From Strigops habroptila (taxonomy: Eukaryota; Chordata; Aves; Psittaciformes; Psittacidae), in contig NC_044290.2 of the NCBI RefSeq assembly GCF_004027225.2, forward strand, positions 6,464,906 to 6,528,905: a DNA stretch of 64,000 bases. The letters run 5' to 3'. How positions within the stretch are numbered: the stretch's first letter is position 1; every line of letters begins with the position of its first letter. Positions 1-13,200 of this stretch are shown piece after piece. Under the pieces are notes generated by a model. It made no database searches. It worked only from the letters and a program-made list of their open reading frames with translations, and was not told where the DNA came from. The position numbers were made by a program, and so were the translations under genes.

Positions 1-3000
1 CCCACAAGCTCAGAATCCAGCAGCCTCCCTTGTGCTGGACATGATGTGATGGGACATGTCCCTCCTCTCCTGTCCCATCAGCCAGTGCTGGCGATAGGCT
101 GTTGAATGAGATGCATGTGTTTAATCTTTATTATAACAGCTGCTTTTAGTTTAAACCAAACATTGTCTGCTCTGTACCAAGGTCTGGCCACTTAGGGTTA
201 GACCAAAGGTGCCTCAATCTTCTCCCATGGTGTGGCCACAAGCAAATGTCTAGGGAAAGAATAGGCAAAAGAGGGTAAATAAATTGTGCCCTAGCCCATG
301 GTATAAGCCACAACTGGGACATCCACAGCTGGCTGGTGCTTTTCCCTACGTGCCAAAATATGTCTTCACTGTAAATCACTAAACCAGATGGATGGGAAAA
401 TATTGCTTAGATTAGCAAAATGAGCCCCCAGGTTGTGGAGCTTCCCTTTGTGATTCTCTCCTGATGTTTCGGGGGATGCTTTTCCCCTAAATTAGCCTTG
501 ACAAAGTCAGGGGAAAAAAGTAATTATTTTTTAAATGGAAAAAAATAAAATTCAGAAGTCCCCCACCAACAAAAGAAGAAAAGAACTCGACTGTTATTCA
601 GATCAAAGTAATCCTAAATATGCCCTTCTGCAACAAAGCTTCACATCTCTCCTTGCTGCCTGGTTTTGATTGCCTCTGCGTAGAAATGAAAGGAAGTGCA
701 AAGGCTTCGTTTGGATCTCCCAGGCTCCTGTTACATTAGTGCTGCTCTGCTGCCTTCAATGAGTTTATTCTGAATTTACACTCCTCTGAGCAGCTAGAAT
801 CAGGCCCCAGAAGTATAAAATCAGGGGACTGAAATATGCTTTTCATTGCCTGAATGCAGACAGAGCGAGCGATCTGCCGCCTGGTGGGGTTCATGTGGCT
901 GGGACCGAGATCAGGGATCTGCTGCAAGGTCTTTGTTGTTCACATCTGCTGGATTTTGGATCCTTTTGGGTGCTTTTCTACCTAAATTACTGAGTGCTCA
1001 GAGCAGAAAGTGGAGGAAATATTGAACCTGCAACCAAATGTGTCCCCTCCTCCCTAAAACCTAATTGCACATTGCAACTGCAGCTCCTTTCCCCTTTGCC
1101 TATTTCTGTGGCATGCAGTCCAGCTACATCCCAAACCCTCTCCTCCTGCCCCTGCTTCATATTTAATATCAAATAATCAGGTCCCGAGTGCCTCTTTGCA
1201 GCTTCCAGCTTGCCTGGAGGTCTGTTGCCACTCAGAGCATTTTTCAGCAGTTCCCCCCTATTCCTTACAATAAATCTTTTATAAATCTAAGCCTCTCCCT
1301 TTACTCTGAGGAGTGCACCAGTCATCTTTTTAATGTCAACTGCCTTTCATCCTGCCCTCAGAAGTACATTAATATCTGAAAGTCCTAGGGAAAAAAAGAG
1401 CTATTTATCAGCAGCTCTCCTTGGTGTGGGATCAGAGGGCCCTGTTAGCACACTGCCAGGTGAAGGCAGCACTGCTGCTGCCTGTTAGCCCCTGCCTGCA
1501 TGCGGTGGGGGGAGTTTGGGCAGTCTTACCCAGGGAGATTTTGTCTACGTTCCAGCAACTGAATTAAAGGGTAGTTTCTTTCTCCCCCTACATCTTTATT
1601 CATCCTGTCCAGGTGTGTTTTATGAATAAACAGATACGATTTAAACCACACAATCGATAGATCACTTTGAGCATAATGCAGGCTTAAGCAGCAATCAGCC
1701 TGATTGTAAGCAGTTGATGCGTGCCTGGACCTACTGGAGAAAGCATTTGATGGGACTTAGACTGGAAATGCTCAGGTTTTATTTCACAAATATCTTACAT
1801 TTGGCTCAAATTAACTGAACTGCGTTGTTCCACTGGTGAGAATCTGGAATAATTCCTTTGCCTTTAGATTTCTATGGATGTACTTGACCCCACAAAGAGC
1901 AGCCAGGCTGCAGCCATAGAGATGTATTTGACCCCATAGAGAGCAGCCAGCCCCAGCCAAACCCTTGTGCTTGCCCTCACTCTACCACGTTGAATAGAGA
2001 GACATGATGGAAGATCACTTTTTGCCTTTGTTATCTGATTTAGCCCATGAACTGCAAGCTGCAACAATTAGCCAAACCCCGAAATATCTTTGGCATTAGA
2101 ATTGGACAAAAGGAATATAAAGAAGCATTCTGTGCTGCTGACGCATTACCATTCACTACAAATCCCCATGATAAATACCAGAACTGCTTTGAATAATAGA
2201 TACTTCTGGAAACCTTCCAATTTGCAAAATGAATTGGACTGAGGCGCAGCTATTACTCCATGTCCAGAGGCAGGGGTAGCAATCACTGTTCTCAGCACAA
2301 CTTTGAGCAGACACCTGATCTTTACCCATTTATTTACTTTTGTTAAATCTATGGATAATTAAACTAACTAGGCTGCTTGAAGGGATAACACAAGCCCAAG
2401 GATGCATGCTCTATTAAATACAGCTTAGAGAGAAGGGAGCAGTTCTGACTTCTTGTCTGGAGTTGGAAAAGTGATGTGAAAACAGCCAAGATGTGGCCAA
2501 AACCTACTGGTGTGCTGTGGCGTAGAAGCTGGAAGGGAAGGACAGTCAGCAAAAGAAGAGGGGTAGGAAGCTCTTGCCTTTTATTGTTATTCAAACTTTT
2601 CTTGTTATTTTCACAAGGAGGTGGTTTTAATTTTCTGAAGGGTTCAGGTTGTCACCAAGTGCTTTCATTAAAACGGACACTACACTAGTTATTACCCATT
2701 GCTAATGAGACCCCTGGCTGAGTGCGTAGAGGAACAGAAAGCACTTCCCCCATTCCACTCAATTACCCTAATGAATCCCACTTTTACAGTCCAGAGTACC
2801 TCCAATTGCTAACAGTTTGGCTCCAAACAAATCCCTGCTCCCTGTTTCGAGGGCAAGATAAATACAAGGGCCTCAGCTCCAGGGTCCTGGTGCTCCTGGA
2901 GTGGTGACTCCTGTGAGGTGCTTCATGCTCACATCTCTGAGCATCTGCAGAAGAAAGCTTCAGAGAGCCCATGCAGCCAGATTCCTAGGTGTGTGCCAGC

Positions 3001-4189
3001 CCAAGCCCAGGTGGTAGCACAGAAATAAGGGTCATGAAAGAGCAGGGGTTCGGTTTTATTTGTCTGTAAATCCAAAGCACTGTGGTGGACACTGCATACA
3101 CCAGTCTGTGGATTTATCTTCTGGTGCTTTGATTTGGAAGGGCTGGGAAAGCCCTGGCGTGGTGAGCGAGGTGTTGGCCTGGCTTCTGCTAGTTGTCCAT
3201 GCAGAAGGCACTAGTGCTGTGGTGTCAATTGGATTAGAGATCCTGACCTCCCCTTGGAGACCTATGGCTGAGAAGGTGACAAACATAATCCAGAGGCTGT
3301 TGCAGTTGGGATGAAGCTCCCCCTCGGCATCCAATTTTTGATGTCTTCAGTTGACCTGTTGGCTAAAGCTTTTACAATCTGCCCTCCTGACCTTAAATAA
3401 CCTTACAGACAATCTAAAGCATAAGTCTGTGTGGCTGAGGATGCACCGTGGCTTCAAGCAGGAATTAATTTGCAGGAGTCGGATGGCCTGTGTTCATGCA
3501 GGTCAGCCTGGCCACAGTGTTCCCTTCTGGCTTTATAATCTGCCATCTAATCTGTTCACGCTGAATGAGAGGCAGATGCTCACCATTGTGTTCCTGGACC
3601 AAAACTCGGGTCCCAAGTGATTTCTTCAGTTTTCCAGTGGTGCAGGGACATAGGGCTTGGCCCACGAAGCAGTAGGAATCCTTCCCTCTGCTCCCTTTAT
3701 AACCTCTGACATAAGCATTATATATACTTAAAAAACCCACAAACAACAAACCCCTCACAGAAAAAATACCCTAAAAACCATTAGAAGATTCAGGTAGGCA
3801 TCTAATGAGTATCTGGAGGGACTGAGGCTGATCAGAGCAGGTTATTCAGAGAGGGTTATCAGTCCTCTGGGCAAGGATTTTATTTATCATGTTTGTCCTC
3901 TCGGCTAACTGTGTGCCAGATGCAGTTACTGTAAGGAGGAAGAAGCAAGACCAAACCCTGTGAGCTCACAGTGCCAGCACAGCCCTCACCTGCCTGCCAG
4001 AGCTCCTTTTCCTGCCCAGAGGGGTCTTTTTTGGGGAGGAGAACATTGTATTTCAGCTTTGTTGAGCACTTGGAGATCTGTGTTCAGTAAAAAACTGCCC
4101 CAAGTCCTTCACTTGAAAGTGTGGGAGTTTATTGTTTTAACAGTTCTCTCTGTGTTTTCCTCCTGTTCTGCTGTACATTTTCCTCCTAG
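1..4189 (+). other. CACNA1G intron 17 (3' part)
   Basis: No exon could be recognised here. In particular, nothing resembles the acidic end of the II-III linker that should precede exon 18, so the previous exon lies left of the window and the intron is at least 4.2 kb. The sequence is ordinary mixed-composition intron. One 44-bp tandem duplication occurs at 1873-1960. The 3' end is pyrimidine rich and closes with the acceptor TCCTCCTAG at 4181-4189. Confidence 0.8.
1873..1960. repeat. Tandem duplication, 2 x about 44 bp
   Basis: Two diverged copies lie head to tail. The block containing TTGACCCC followed by an AGAGCAGCCAG core begins near 1881 and again near 1925, a period of 44 bp. The copies differ at several positions, so the duplication is not recent. 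It lies deep in an intron with no apparent function. Confidence 0.7.
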
Positions 4190-4290
4190 AGCAAAAAGGA
4201 CCGCATGAAAGCGTGGGTACGGGCACGGCTCCCCACCTGCTGCAAAGAGAGAGATTCCTGGTCCATCTACATCTTCCCTCCTCACTCCAG
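4190..4290 (+). CDS. CACNA1G: CACNA1G exon 18: end of II-III linker
   Basis: 101 bp, starting in phase 0 after TCCTCCTAG and ending with two bases of an Arg codon before GTAAGG. It encodes residues 1-33: a basic stretch ([14 protein letters not shown]), two adjacent cysteines at 17-18, and the segment [12 protein letters not shown] leading towards IIIS1. The basic-CC-ERDSW order is typical of the cytoplasmic linker just before domain III in Cav3.1. The preceding exon is not in the window. Confidence 0.93.
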
Positions 4291-7200
4291 GTAAGGCATC
4301 TGCGTTCAGGTGGTTGCTGGGCATGGATGCTCTTGTTACAATGGTTTGTTCTGCTTCTCTCTATGTCAGCCTACAAAACTCCCAGCCCTTCCCCTGCTCC
4401 AGCACTACATCAAGGTCACACAGCATAGGAGCATCCAGTAGAGACCCAATAGCCCAGGGTACAGCTGCAGCTTTATCAAGTTCATCATTTCCTTCATCAG
4501 TGATGCCAGTGCCCTGCAAGCTTTTCACTAGATGGAGCATGGGGAGTTTAAAGCAGGGGGAGAGGTGCTGGTTAGGCAGAGAAATCTGAATTTGCCCCCA
4601 TTGAACACTTACAACATAGCAAAGGACACACCTTGGCCTCCTAGACCTACCTCTCAGCCTGGACTTCTCTGTCTTCCCCATTCCCTTTCTCCCTCTCCTA
4701 ACAATCCCCAGAAAACACCCTCCCTTTCCCTGCAGGCCCCCAGCTCTTCCCTTCTCAAAGCCCAGCCATGCTGGTGCTGTCTGGGCTCCATGCTCTCCTC
4801 CATGTTCCTCTGAATATGCACACACATTCAATGAGGGTTTCCCATGGTAGAGCTGATGGGCAGCGGACAACACTGAAGTTCATTCACACAAAGATTAGAG
4901 AGATTTTCAGAAACAGATTTTGGGAAATGTAATTTGGTATTATAAATCCTGGGTCAGTGTACAGCCATCTGTCACAATAAATAGCTTCTATCCCTTTGTT
5001 CCATGTGCGCTCAACCCTCACGGGCTTGCTGGGAGTACTCCCTCCTTTATTTAAGCTAAATCTGAGCACTACAGACCAGCTAGGGGGTCGGATCCAAACG
5101 TGGCCACATATCCAAATTATGGAAGTAGCTGCTCCATTTCAAGTGACCCAAAGCCCCCTATGAACATTACCAGGGCTTGAAATTTGTGGCCCAATTCTGT
5201 AGCTAAGATCCTTTCCTATTCATACCCTGATCTGCCTGCAACGTGTGGCTCTGCCAGGGAGGGGATTGGGAGATTGTAGCTCATCTGCTTTGCAAACGGA
5301 GCGCTCGATTCCCCTGCCATGCATGGAGATGCTGTGTTCCTCCTCAGCCAGTTGAGCATTAATAGCTAGTCTCTGTGCCCTCTTTTTTGTTTCCACTTTT
5401 TCCTTTCTCGGCAGATTCCGTCTGATGTGCAATAAAATCATCACACACAAGATGTTTGATCATATCGTATTGGTGATCATTTTCCTGAACTGCATTACCA
5501 TTGCCATGGAACGACCCAAAATCGAGCCCCACAGTGCCGTGAGTTTCTGAGGTTAACACTTTCCTGTGCTCCTCATGGAGCCAACCCCCATGGCTTGGAC
5601 CCCTCTGCTGTGCACTTGGTCTCACTTTCTTTCTCTTTTTAAATGGGAAGCTGCCAACACCCCTTGTGTATCCTTTGAATGAGATATAGCAAGTCTCATG
5701 GTCTCTATCCAGTGCCCTGCTGGAGTATAAGAGCAGATCTCATAGCCTGCAGTAGATCAGATATCCCATTTCTGCAAGTACAATCAAGGTTTTAGCACAT
5801 AAGCATGACATCTGTCTCTGTTTCCTTCTCTGATAAACCTTCAAACACTTTTCCTCTCTCAACACAATGTTCGTTTCTTCCATCTGTTCTCCACCGGCAC
5901 GTATGTGCAGTGCAAAAGCAATGGGGGAAGCTGTTCATTTCATATTCTTCTCTCCCCTTTGTGTATCAGCTTTGTTGTGACACAAAAACCTGAATTGATA
6001 CATGCACTGTGATGCCATTTCCCCAAACAATTTTGTTTAATGGACTACATAAGGTTTTCTCAAACCAGACCTTCACAGCATCAACATCCATCAGTCAGAG
6101 GGGCAGAATCCTATTGCTCTTTTATTTTAGCATAGATTGTGGCTCAGAGATACCCTGGGTTCTTGCTGATGTATTGCAAAAGACTGCTCATATCACATAG
6201 AATCTTGTTTTGTTGATGTAGGCGTGTCAGGCTGTTCATTTTTGTGGATCTTCAGTGTAAGACCTTAAAACTGGAGCTTTGGCTGCTCTGCGCCTATTTT
6301 AAGCTTTCCCTAGTAGTCCTCCTTACTGTAATAGTTTGCCCAGCAGGCCTTCCCCTAAATCCTTTTCTTTTGGTTATTATGTAGCCATGGTGCACTGACT
6401 TGCAGCTGCAAGAAGAGAGCAGGACTCCCTGCCAGCTGATCTAGCAGGAGGGAAATCACCCTGCTGTTCCCTATATGGGGCACCCTGAGAAAGTCTCTTG
6501 GAATCGCAAATGGTTTTTTGGAGCCCCTTGTTTTGTCCTCCGAGAGTTACCATCCACCAAGGCTGGCTCCGAAAGGAACTGTAGTTACAAAGGCATGAAT
6601 GGAATGATGTGACATGCATGAGTCTGAGGAGTCCGCAGCGAAGAGGTGTTGCATGAAACCCAACACTTCATATATGAGAGGAGGAGGATGTGGTGCCCCC
6701 CTGCATTGGAGGAGTGCAGAGAGGAAAGGAGACTGGTGTGAGATTCATCAGCATCAGGTTATAAAGAAGAGAACCAATATGGATCATCCAGGTCTGGAGT
6801 GGAGCTGGACTGCAGCCTGGGAGCAGCAGAGAGGAGATAAGAGATGCTGAGCTGTGGGGCAGTAGCAGGGGATCCAGGAGGAGTGCATGGGCCCTGCCTG
6901 CACTGAGGGAAGCTCTCATCTGGAAACTGAGAGAGTTAGTTTAGCTTGAGTTGTTTAAAATAATTGTACTTTGCTTCCCCGAGCTGTGGATTTTCCAGCT
7001 GCTCCAAGCGAGTTCCCTTTCCCTGTCCCAGTTTCAGCTGCCTTATCAGAGTGGGGGATGTTGTTGCTAGCCAAAGTGCACTACCCATTGCAGAGTGCGC
7101 GACATGGGCCAGGGAGATTATCCTTCAAAATAGCCACGAGCTTGCCAGAGAGGAATGTAATATCCTCAGTCTCTCCTCCATCGTATTGCTGTTTTATCTC

Positions 7201-10200
7201 CAGCTCCACAAGCAGGTCCCTACCCTCTTTCTCCTGTGTGCTGCCTGCCCCTCTACAGCAGTCTTTTGTGTGGCAGTCAGCTAGCAGCCAGAGATGTTTC
7301 CTATCGCAGCTCCCGCAATCACAGTGAAGGTCTAGGACCTAATTAATTATGGACCCAGGATGGAAACAAGCTACTCTGTGGTTCCTGAGTCACTTTCAGT
7401 AAATCATGATCTGGCAAGCGAGAGAGTTGCCAAAGTGTTTTGTCTTGTTTAAATTGCATCTCATTTTGAGCGAGATCTGCATCTCCTACAGGACTGCTCT
7501 GTAGGGAGCAGCAGAAATAAATCCAAAATTGTTATTAGCAGAACTGGGGCTGGATCAATTGTATGCGTACATGCATACATGCACACGCATCATCTTTCCT
7601 CCAGCCTCAGACTTCTGCTGTCCATTTCTCAGCACAGGCAATCAGAGATTGTTTAGGGATTAGGGAAAAGTGTAATTTATTTAATGATCATCATTAAAAA
7701 GAAAGGTTTCTGCTAACTACAGATAGGGAACCAGCCCATGGTCTCATCTGTAATCACTAGCTGCTGTTGCAGATTGGTGGCAGTGAGGACTGCATGGTCT
7801 GGTGGATAGCACAGGGGACTGGGAGATGAGACTGTTGGGCTTCAAGCCAGGTCTAGCCTGTGGCTTTGGGCAAGAGAATCAACCTTTTGGGGGCAGGTCT
7901 CAGCTGGCATAAACCCTTAGAGCTTTGCTGGCTTCAGTGGAGCTGTGACAACTGATGCCAGCTGCACGTCAGCATCCCATGGGTCCTACTTGCCTTGCAG
8001 CACAGCCACTCGAATGTTGACTCAATTTCTAGGAGAATTGGGAGCTCAGTGATATTTGCACTGTGCAGTGACGTCCGCAGGTCAGGGGCAGATAGAGATT
8101 TGTCAAGCATATTTTGAGGGGATGAGTTCTCCCTGTTTCTGCTGGAGGGGGGGTGGATTTGGGGGTAGATGGGGAGATTTGGGTGCAAAAGTGGATAGAT
8201 TTGGGCGCAGACGGGGGGATTTGGGGTCAGGTGCTGGTGGCTGCCCCTGTCCATGGTGCTGACACAGCCCCAGGCACTGGCTGTGCTGAATCCTTCCGAG
8301 TTGAATTGTCTAAACATTTTCTAAGGATTCTCTAAGGATTTTCCCCTTTGTGAGCAAACAGTCCAAGACTTGTTTCAGCACAGAAGCTGGAAAACAGTTA
8401 GCAACCACCCAAATATGCACAGGGAGATGTACAGCTGCAGAGAGCAGGCTATAAGATATTGTCTCTCATTTTCTTTTCCTTAGGAGCGGATTTTCCTAAC
8501 GCTCTCCAACTACATCTTTACAGTTATCTTCCTGACTGAGATGACAGTTAAGGTAAATGAAGGTGAAGGCTAAGTGTGCCTGTATTATAGTAGTGATATT
8601 TTATTACGCTGGACTCACAAAACCCCTAGGTCTACCAGCTACCAGCGAGGTGTATATTTTCCTATTCTGCATTGTATTCAAATACCCACCACATGTCTTA
8701 TTCTGAGCACGTTTTACATCAGAACAATTTCAGTGAAGTTGCTCTTGATTTACACCATTATATGAGCAATGGGATGCTTCAATTCAGCAATCCTTTCCTA
8801 TTCAGCAAAGCTCTTGAGTACATGCTTAACTTCAACCATGCATGTAAGACCCATTGTTTTCAACAACCAATTGTCCTCAACAATCTAAGCAGCTATGTGC
8901 TTTCCTGAGGAGGGAGAGACTTAAAATTAAGCACGTTGAAACACTTTGCTGGATTTGAGGCAGGAGGCTCAGAAACCCATTGCTGTAAATCTCTCTTGTG
9001 TAATTCATAATCATCTCGCAGAACAATTGCTCTTTCTTTGGAAAGTTTCTCTAGTTTCTTTATTTGCAAAGCTCATAAATGACTGCTTGGGTCGGCCACT
9101 CTGAACCTTTGCTCCAGCAGTCTACAGGAATAAATTATGATCAAACTTTCTATGCCAAAGCTAAACAGGAACAGTTTTGTGCAGCTACATTTAGCTGCAT
9201 TAAAAATACATCAGCTGTAAGGGACAATCTGGGATGTTTCTGCAGAGGTATTTTTATAATTCACACAGTATAACACTTTGTTGATTTGTTTAATTAGGCT
9301 TCTATATTGCGAAGCAAATGGACTCACAAACTTGTATCTGTAAATACTGCATTCTCAGCAGGTTGTTAATGGGAAGAAACATATTGGATGCAATAGTCAT
9401 AATTTGTTGCAACTTGGTGTCCGGGCAGGTGGTGGCACTAGGCTTGTGTTTTGGGGAGAAAGCCTACTTGAAAAGCAGCTGGAACGTGCTGGATGGGGTG
9501 CTGGTTCTCATCTCCGTCATTGACATCCTGGTCTCGATGGTGTCAGACAGCGGCACAAAAATCCTGGGGATGCTGCGGGTTTTGAGGCTGCTGAGGACAC
9601 TGCGGCCCTTAAGGTAAGCACAGGAAGACCAAAAGGAGTGTAGGGTGCGTGTGCCAAAGGAGAGCTGAGCCTCTCCTGCAAGCAACAGCATCTGTGCAAG
9701 GCAAGGGGGAGATGTGGCAAGGGTAGGGTGCCTGTCACCAATGTTGTGCCCAGCCTCCTGCTGCTCCACAGACAATGAGCATCCGCAGGTCCTGCGGAGC
9801 CGTGAGGAGCTCCGGGTGCTCACCGTGTTTTGGGACCAGCCCCTAGTGCAGCAGTAAACTGATCAGTGCCTCTTTTGGCTCATTAAAACATACATCCCCT
9901 GCTATTTGTGTTCTCATTTGCTCTGTGTAAAGTGCAGCTTAACAGCTTCTTCTCCCCCTTCCCTTCAGGCAGTCAATGGCTTTCGTAACAAAGAAGGAAA
10001 TTAGTAGCAGGTGGCAGATCATTTTTAAGGAAGCAGAGACTCAACTGTTGCTCAACCTAGAATGCAAAGAAGCTTTTTTTTCTCTCAGTTCCCCATTAAT
10101 TTTACAGAGACATTTACTTTGAAAATTGCCCAGACAAGATGAAAGCAATTGTCCTGCTGACTTGGTCTCCCAGCTCTGACAGCAGGAGGTATGCTATGCT

Positions 10201-13200
10201 CCAGGAGCAGGCACACCTCTGACAAGAACCTGCCCAAGGACCAGCTTCTTCCAAACAGGCATCTGGTTTGTCCTGTACCCCAAGGCATGAAGGTTTCTCT
10301 CCATGCTAAATGCAGTCCCTCTTTAATACCATTGTTGCTGCTCTTGTTATGCAGCAGCTAATAAACCTTCCTGCTCAAAGCATCTTTGTGCTCCTGTCAT
10401 ATCTTACTGCTGCTTCCTTCATCAAAGGTTTGCTTTGAGTCAGGATTTTCTCTTTCAGGACAGAAAAATAGGACCCTGCTTCTGACAGAAAATGTTGTTT
10501 TACTACTCCTGTGTGAATAATAAGTCTAAATAACAATGACCGTGCCTATACATATATCCTTCAAATATCTCAACAGCTATGAAAGACATTCACTTAAATT
10601 GGGCTATATGTATGTTGTTCCTGGTGAGTTTTAGGACGTGAGCTGCTTTTAATCATTTTTATCTGGACAGACAGTGCCACTGGTGCGGTGCAGCTCCCTG
10701 ACCACGTGACTGGTCTGTCCTATGTGACTCCAGTTCAGACCTCTTTTGTCTTCATGTGTCCCCTGGCATCTCCATGTCAACTGTGGTTTCTCAGGGTAGT
10801 TTCTGCCAGGTTGCTGGTTTGATAGATCTGGTGTGTTGTTCTGTTTTAGCTGATTTTTGACCTGGTTTAAGAAAACGTACAGAATAATCTGTATAGCTCT
10901 GGGTAAGAGGTGGATTGATTTCCCATCTCCGAACTGGGGAGTCCAAGTTTCTCTTTTGAGGTGGTGTGGTTAAATCGGATCTAGAGGAAGAGACCTGAGT
11001 TGTGCTGAACCCTACTAGAGACACCTGGCTTGGGTTGTGCTGAGTCCTGCTGGAGTTGCCTGTCTGACCTAGTAAAAACCCTGTATGCTTCTTTGTAGAT
11101 CTATAGGTCTGCCTGGCCAGGACCTGGGTCTTTGGTTACTAGAGCCTTTCTCTGTAGTCACCTATATGCATGAGTAGTCTGCACTTCTGGGAATAATCCA
11201 CTGAGTAACTGCAGGCTGGAGGAAGACCTGCCATCTGGAGCAGGATTAGGCTCTTCCATTGCTATTCCACTCCTGTTGGCATTTGGTATGTTTTCTCAAG
11301 AGAGCGTGTGAATGTGTTCAGTCAACATGCTGCTTTCTACTACAAAGGAAACGTAAAAAGGCAGCAACAAGCCCATTCCCTAAATATGTTCACAATCAGT
11401 TCTATTCCCCTGTAATTAGATTTGTAGGAAATGAAAAAGCAGCCATCAAACTGGGGGCTTTTCAGTAAGTCATAAATCTCCACATGTGGAAACCCATCTG
11501 CCTCTGCGATGCACATCTGGGCTGCCCTGTGCTGCCCGCTCTGCCTTTGCTGCTGGCTGCACTGCATGGCTCAGGGATCACATCGTCACTGCCTGGGATG
11601 TTCAGCTGGATCAACATGAGATGACAGCTGGGACAGGTGACTTGAGGCCTTTGCACACTGTGCACATCCAGTCCCTGTGTCTGGGTGAAGTTCCCTGTGG
11701 AGACCGAGACAATGTTTTTCTTTCCAGGAAGGCACAGGGCAGAGACCAAAGCAAATGCTCTGTCTTCTCCATGGAGGAGCTAAACCTGGCTCCTTCTGTC
11801 CTCCCTTTCTGTGAGCATTTGGGGACAAGGTTACAGGGAGGACACCTTCAGTGAGAAGCCAAGCCATTGCTGTGTGTGTCACACTCAACTTGAGAGCAGG
11901 GACAGCCCTTGTTGTATCTGTGTTGGCTTTCCTGGTTGATGGTCTGAAGGAGTTCTTGCAAAAGACCTCCCTCATTCTGCCTCTTATTTTCTCCTGTGAA
12001 AACAACCCTGCTGCTTTATGCAGCACACAAACCCACAAGTGCTTGTGCCTTTTGCCCAGACATTAAAATATACCGGCCTGTGTGCCAATCATGAGCTTTT
12101 GATTGCATGATTGATTATCAGCCTCCAAATTAAATCCATGAGCATTCCAGCCCAGCTTTATGACCAGAATTCCAAAAATACATTCACAAAGGAATGACAT
12201 TTAAAGATATTTCCATGATCCTCTGATGTTTCAGCCAGTAGAGGGATTGCTTATACAATAACATTCCTTCCTAATGCGTTCAACCTGCTGTTGTTGGGAT
12301 CAAGTGTTGTAGCTGAAGATACAAGAGAAATCAAAATGGAAAATGTATTTGGATTTAATGTGGATGGACTTCAGTGCTGTTTTACTCTCTACAGAGCCTG
12401 GGCTTTAACTTCCAAAGAAGTTAAATTATTCACTTTTTATACCATCACAGTATGAAATAGTAATTTCAGAGACTCTCTTCTATCTATCACATCATCTTTG
12501 CTAGGTTTTTTAATCTGTGGAGGAAGGTCTTCATTAATGTTGATCTGCTGCTTCATCTAAGTGCTGCTGCTACTTCTGAGATCTCTGATCAGGCTAGCGG
12601 GCTTAACATTAGCAAATGTGATCCAGCTGCGATGAGGCTGGCAATGAGTTTGGAGTGTCTCACACCAGGGGTTTAATGGCCTTGGGAATGCTGAGACCGG
12701 CAGAACCAGGAGGAACTCGAGGGATTAACATTTCTTCACACTGGAAAGAGAAAAAGGCAAAATGGTCTCGTTTCAATTTCCACATTTGTCACATGCCAAA
12801 TGCAGACTGGAATTGTCCTGAATGCAACGTCGGTGGGTCTATGCCTCTGGCACACCCTGAGGGCTCCAAATCAGCTGCATCCTTCAGCGATAAATAGCAG
12901 GAGTGGTGGGTCAGATAATATGAGTTTACAAGCCTGCTATCAGCAGGATGTTGGGCAATATTGATGAGGTGTGGGGATGCTGCATGTTGGCATGTTGAGG
13001 GTGATACTAACAATCTGGAAATGCTCAGGATTTCATTGGCACCTCTTAAGAGAGTTAACAGACTCTCAGGAGAGCAGCAGGAGTCTGCACAGACTTGCCT
13101 TGACGTTGGATCAAGCCCTTAGTCTGAGGAGCTCCAACGTTTTCTTTAGTAAGAACTATTACTTTTCCAAATCTTTTCAAAGTCGTTTCTCCCTGTAGGG

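Larger units (their letters stand above)
5539..8483 (+). other. CACNA1G intron 19
   Basis: 2.9 kb of intron. It contains a MIR-like SINE relic (about 7790-7890) and a G-rich minisatellite (8147-8235) near its 3' end. A short alternating purine-pyrimidine patch occurs around 7560-7590. Nothing else was recognised; the acceptor is TTCCTTAG at 8476-8483. Confidence 0.8.

Noticed and set aside
1..4189. Search for exon 17 of CACNA1G
   Set aside because: No phase-compatible exon with the acidic linker end was found, so it lies outside the window.
4361..4873. 170-codon minus-strand open frame in intron 18
   Set aside because: No recognisable domain, no splice-compatible partners and no composition change; taken as chance.
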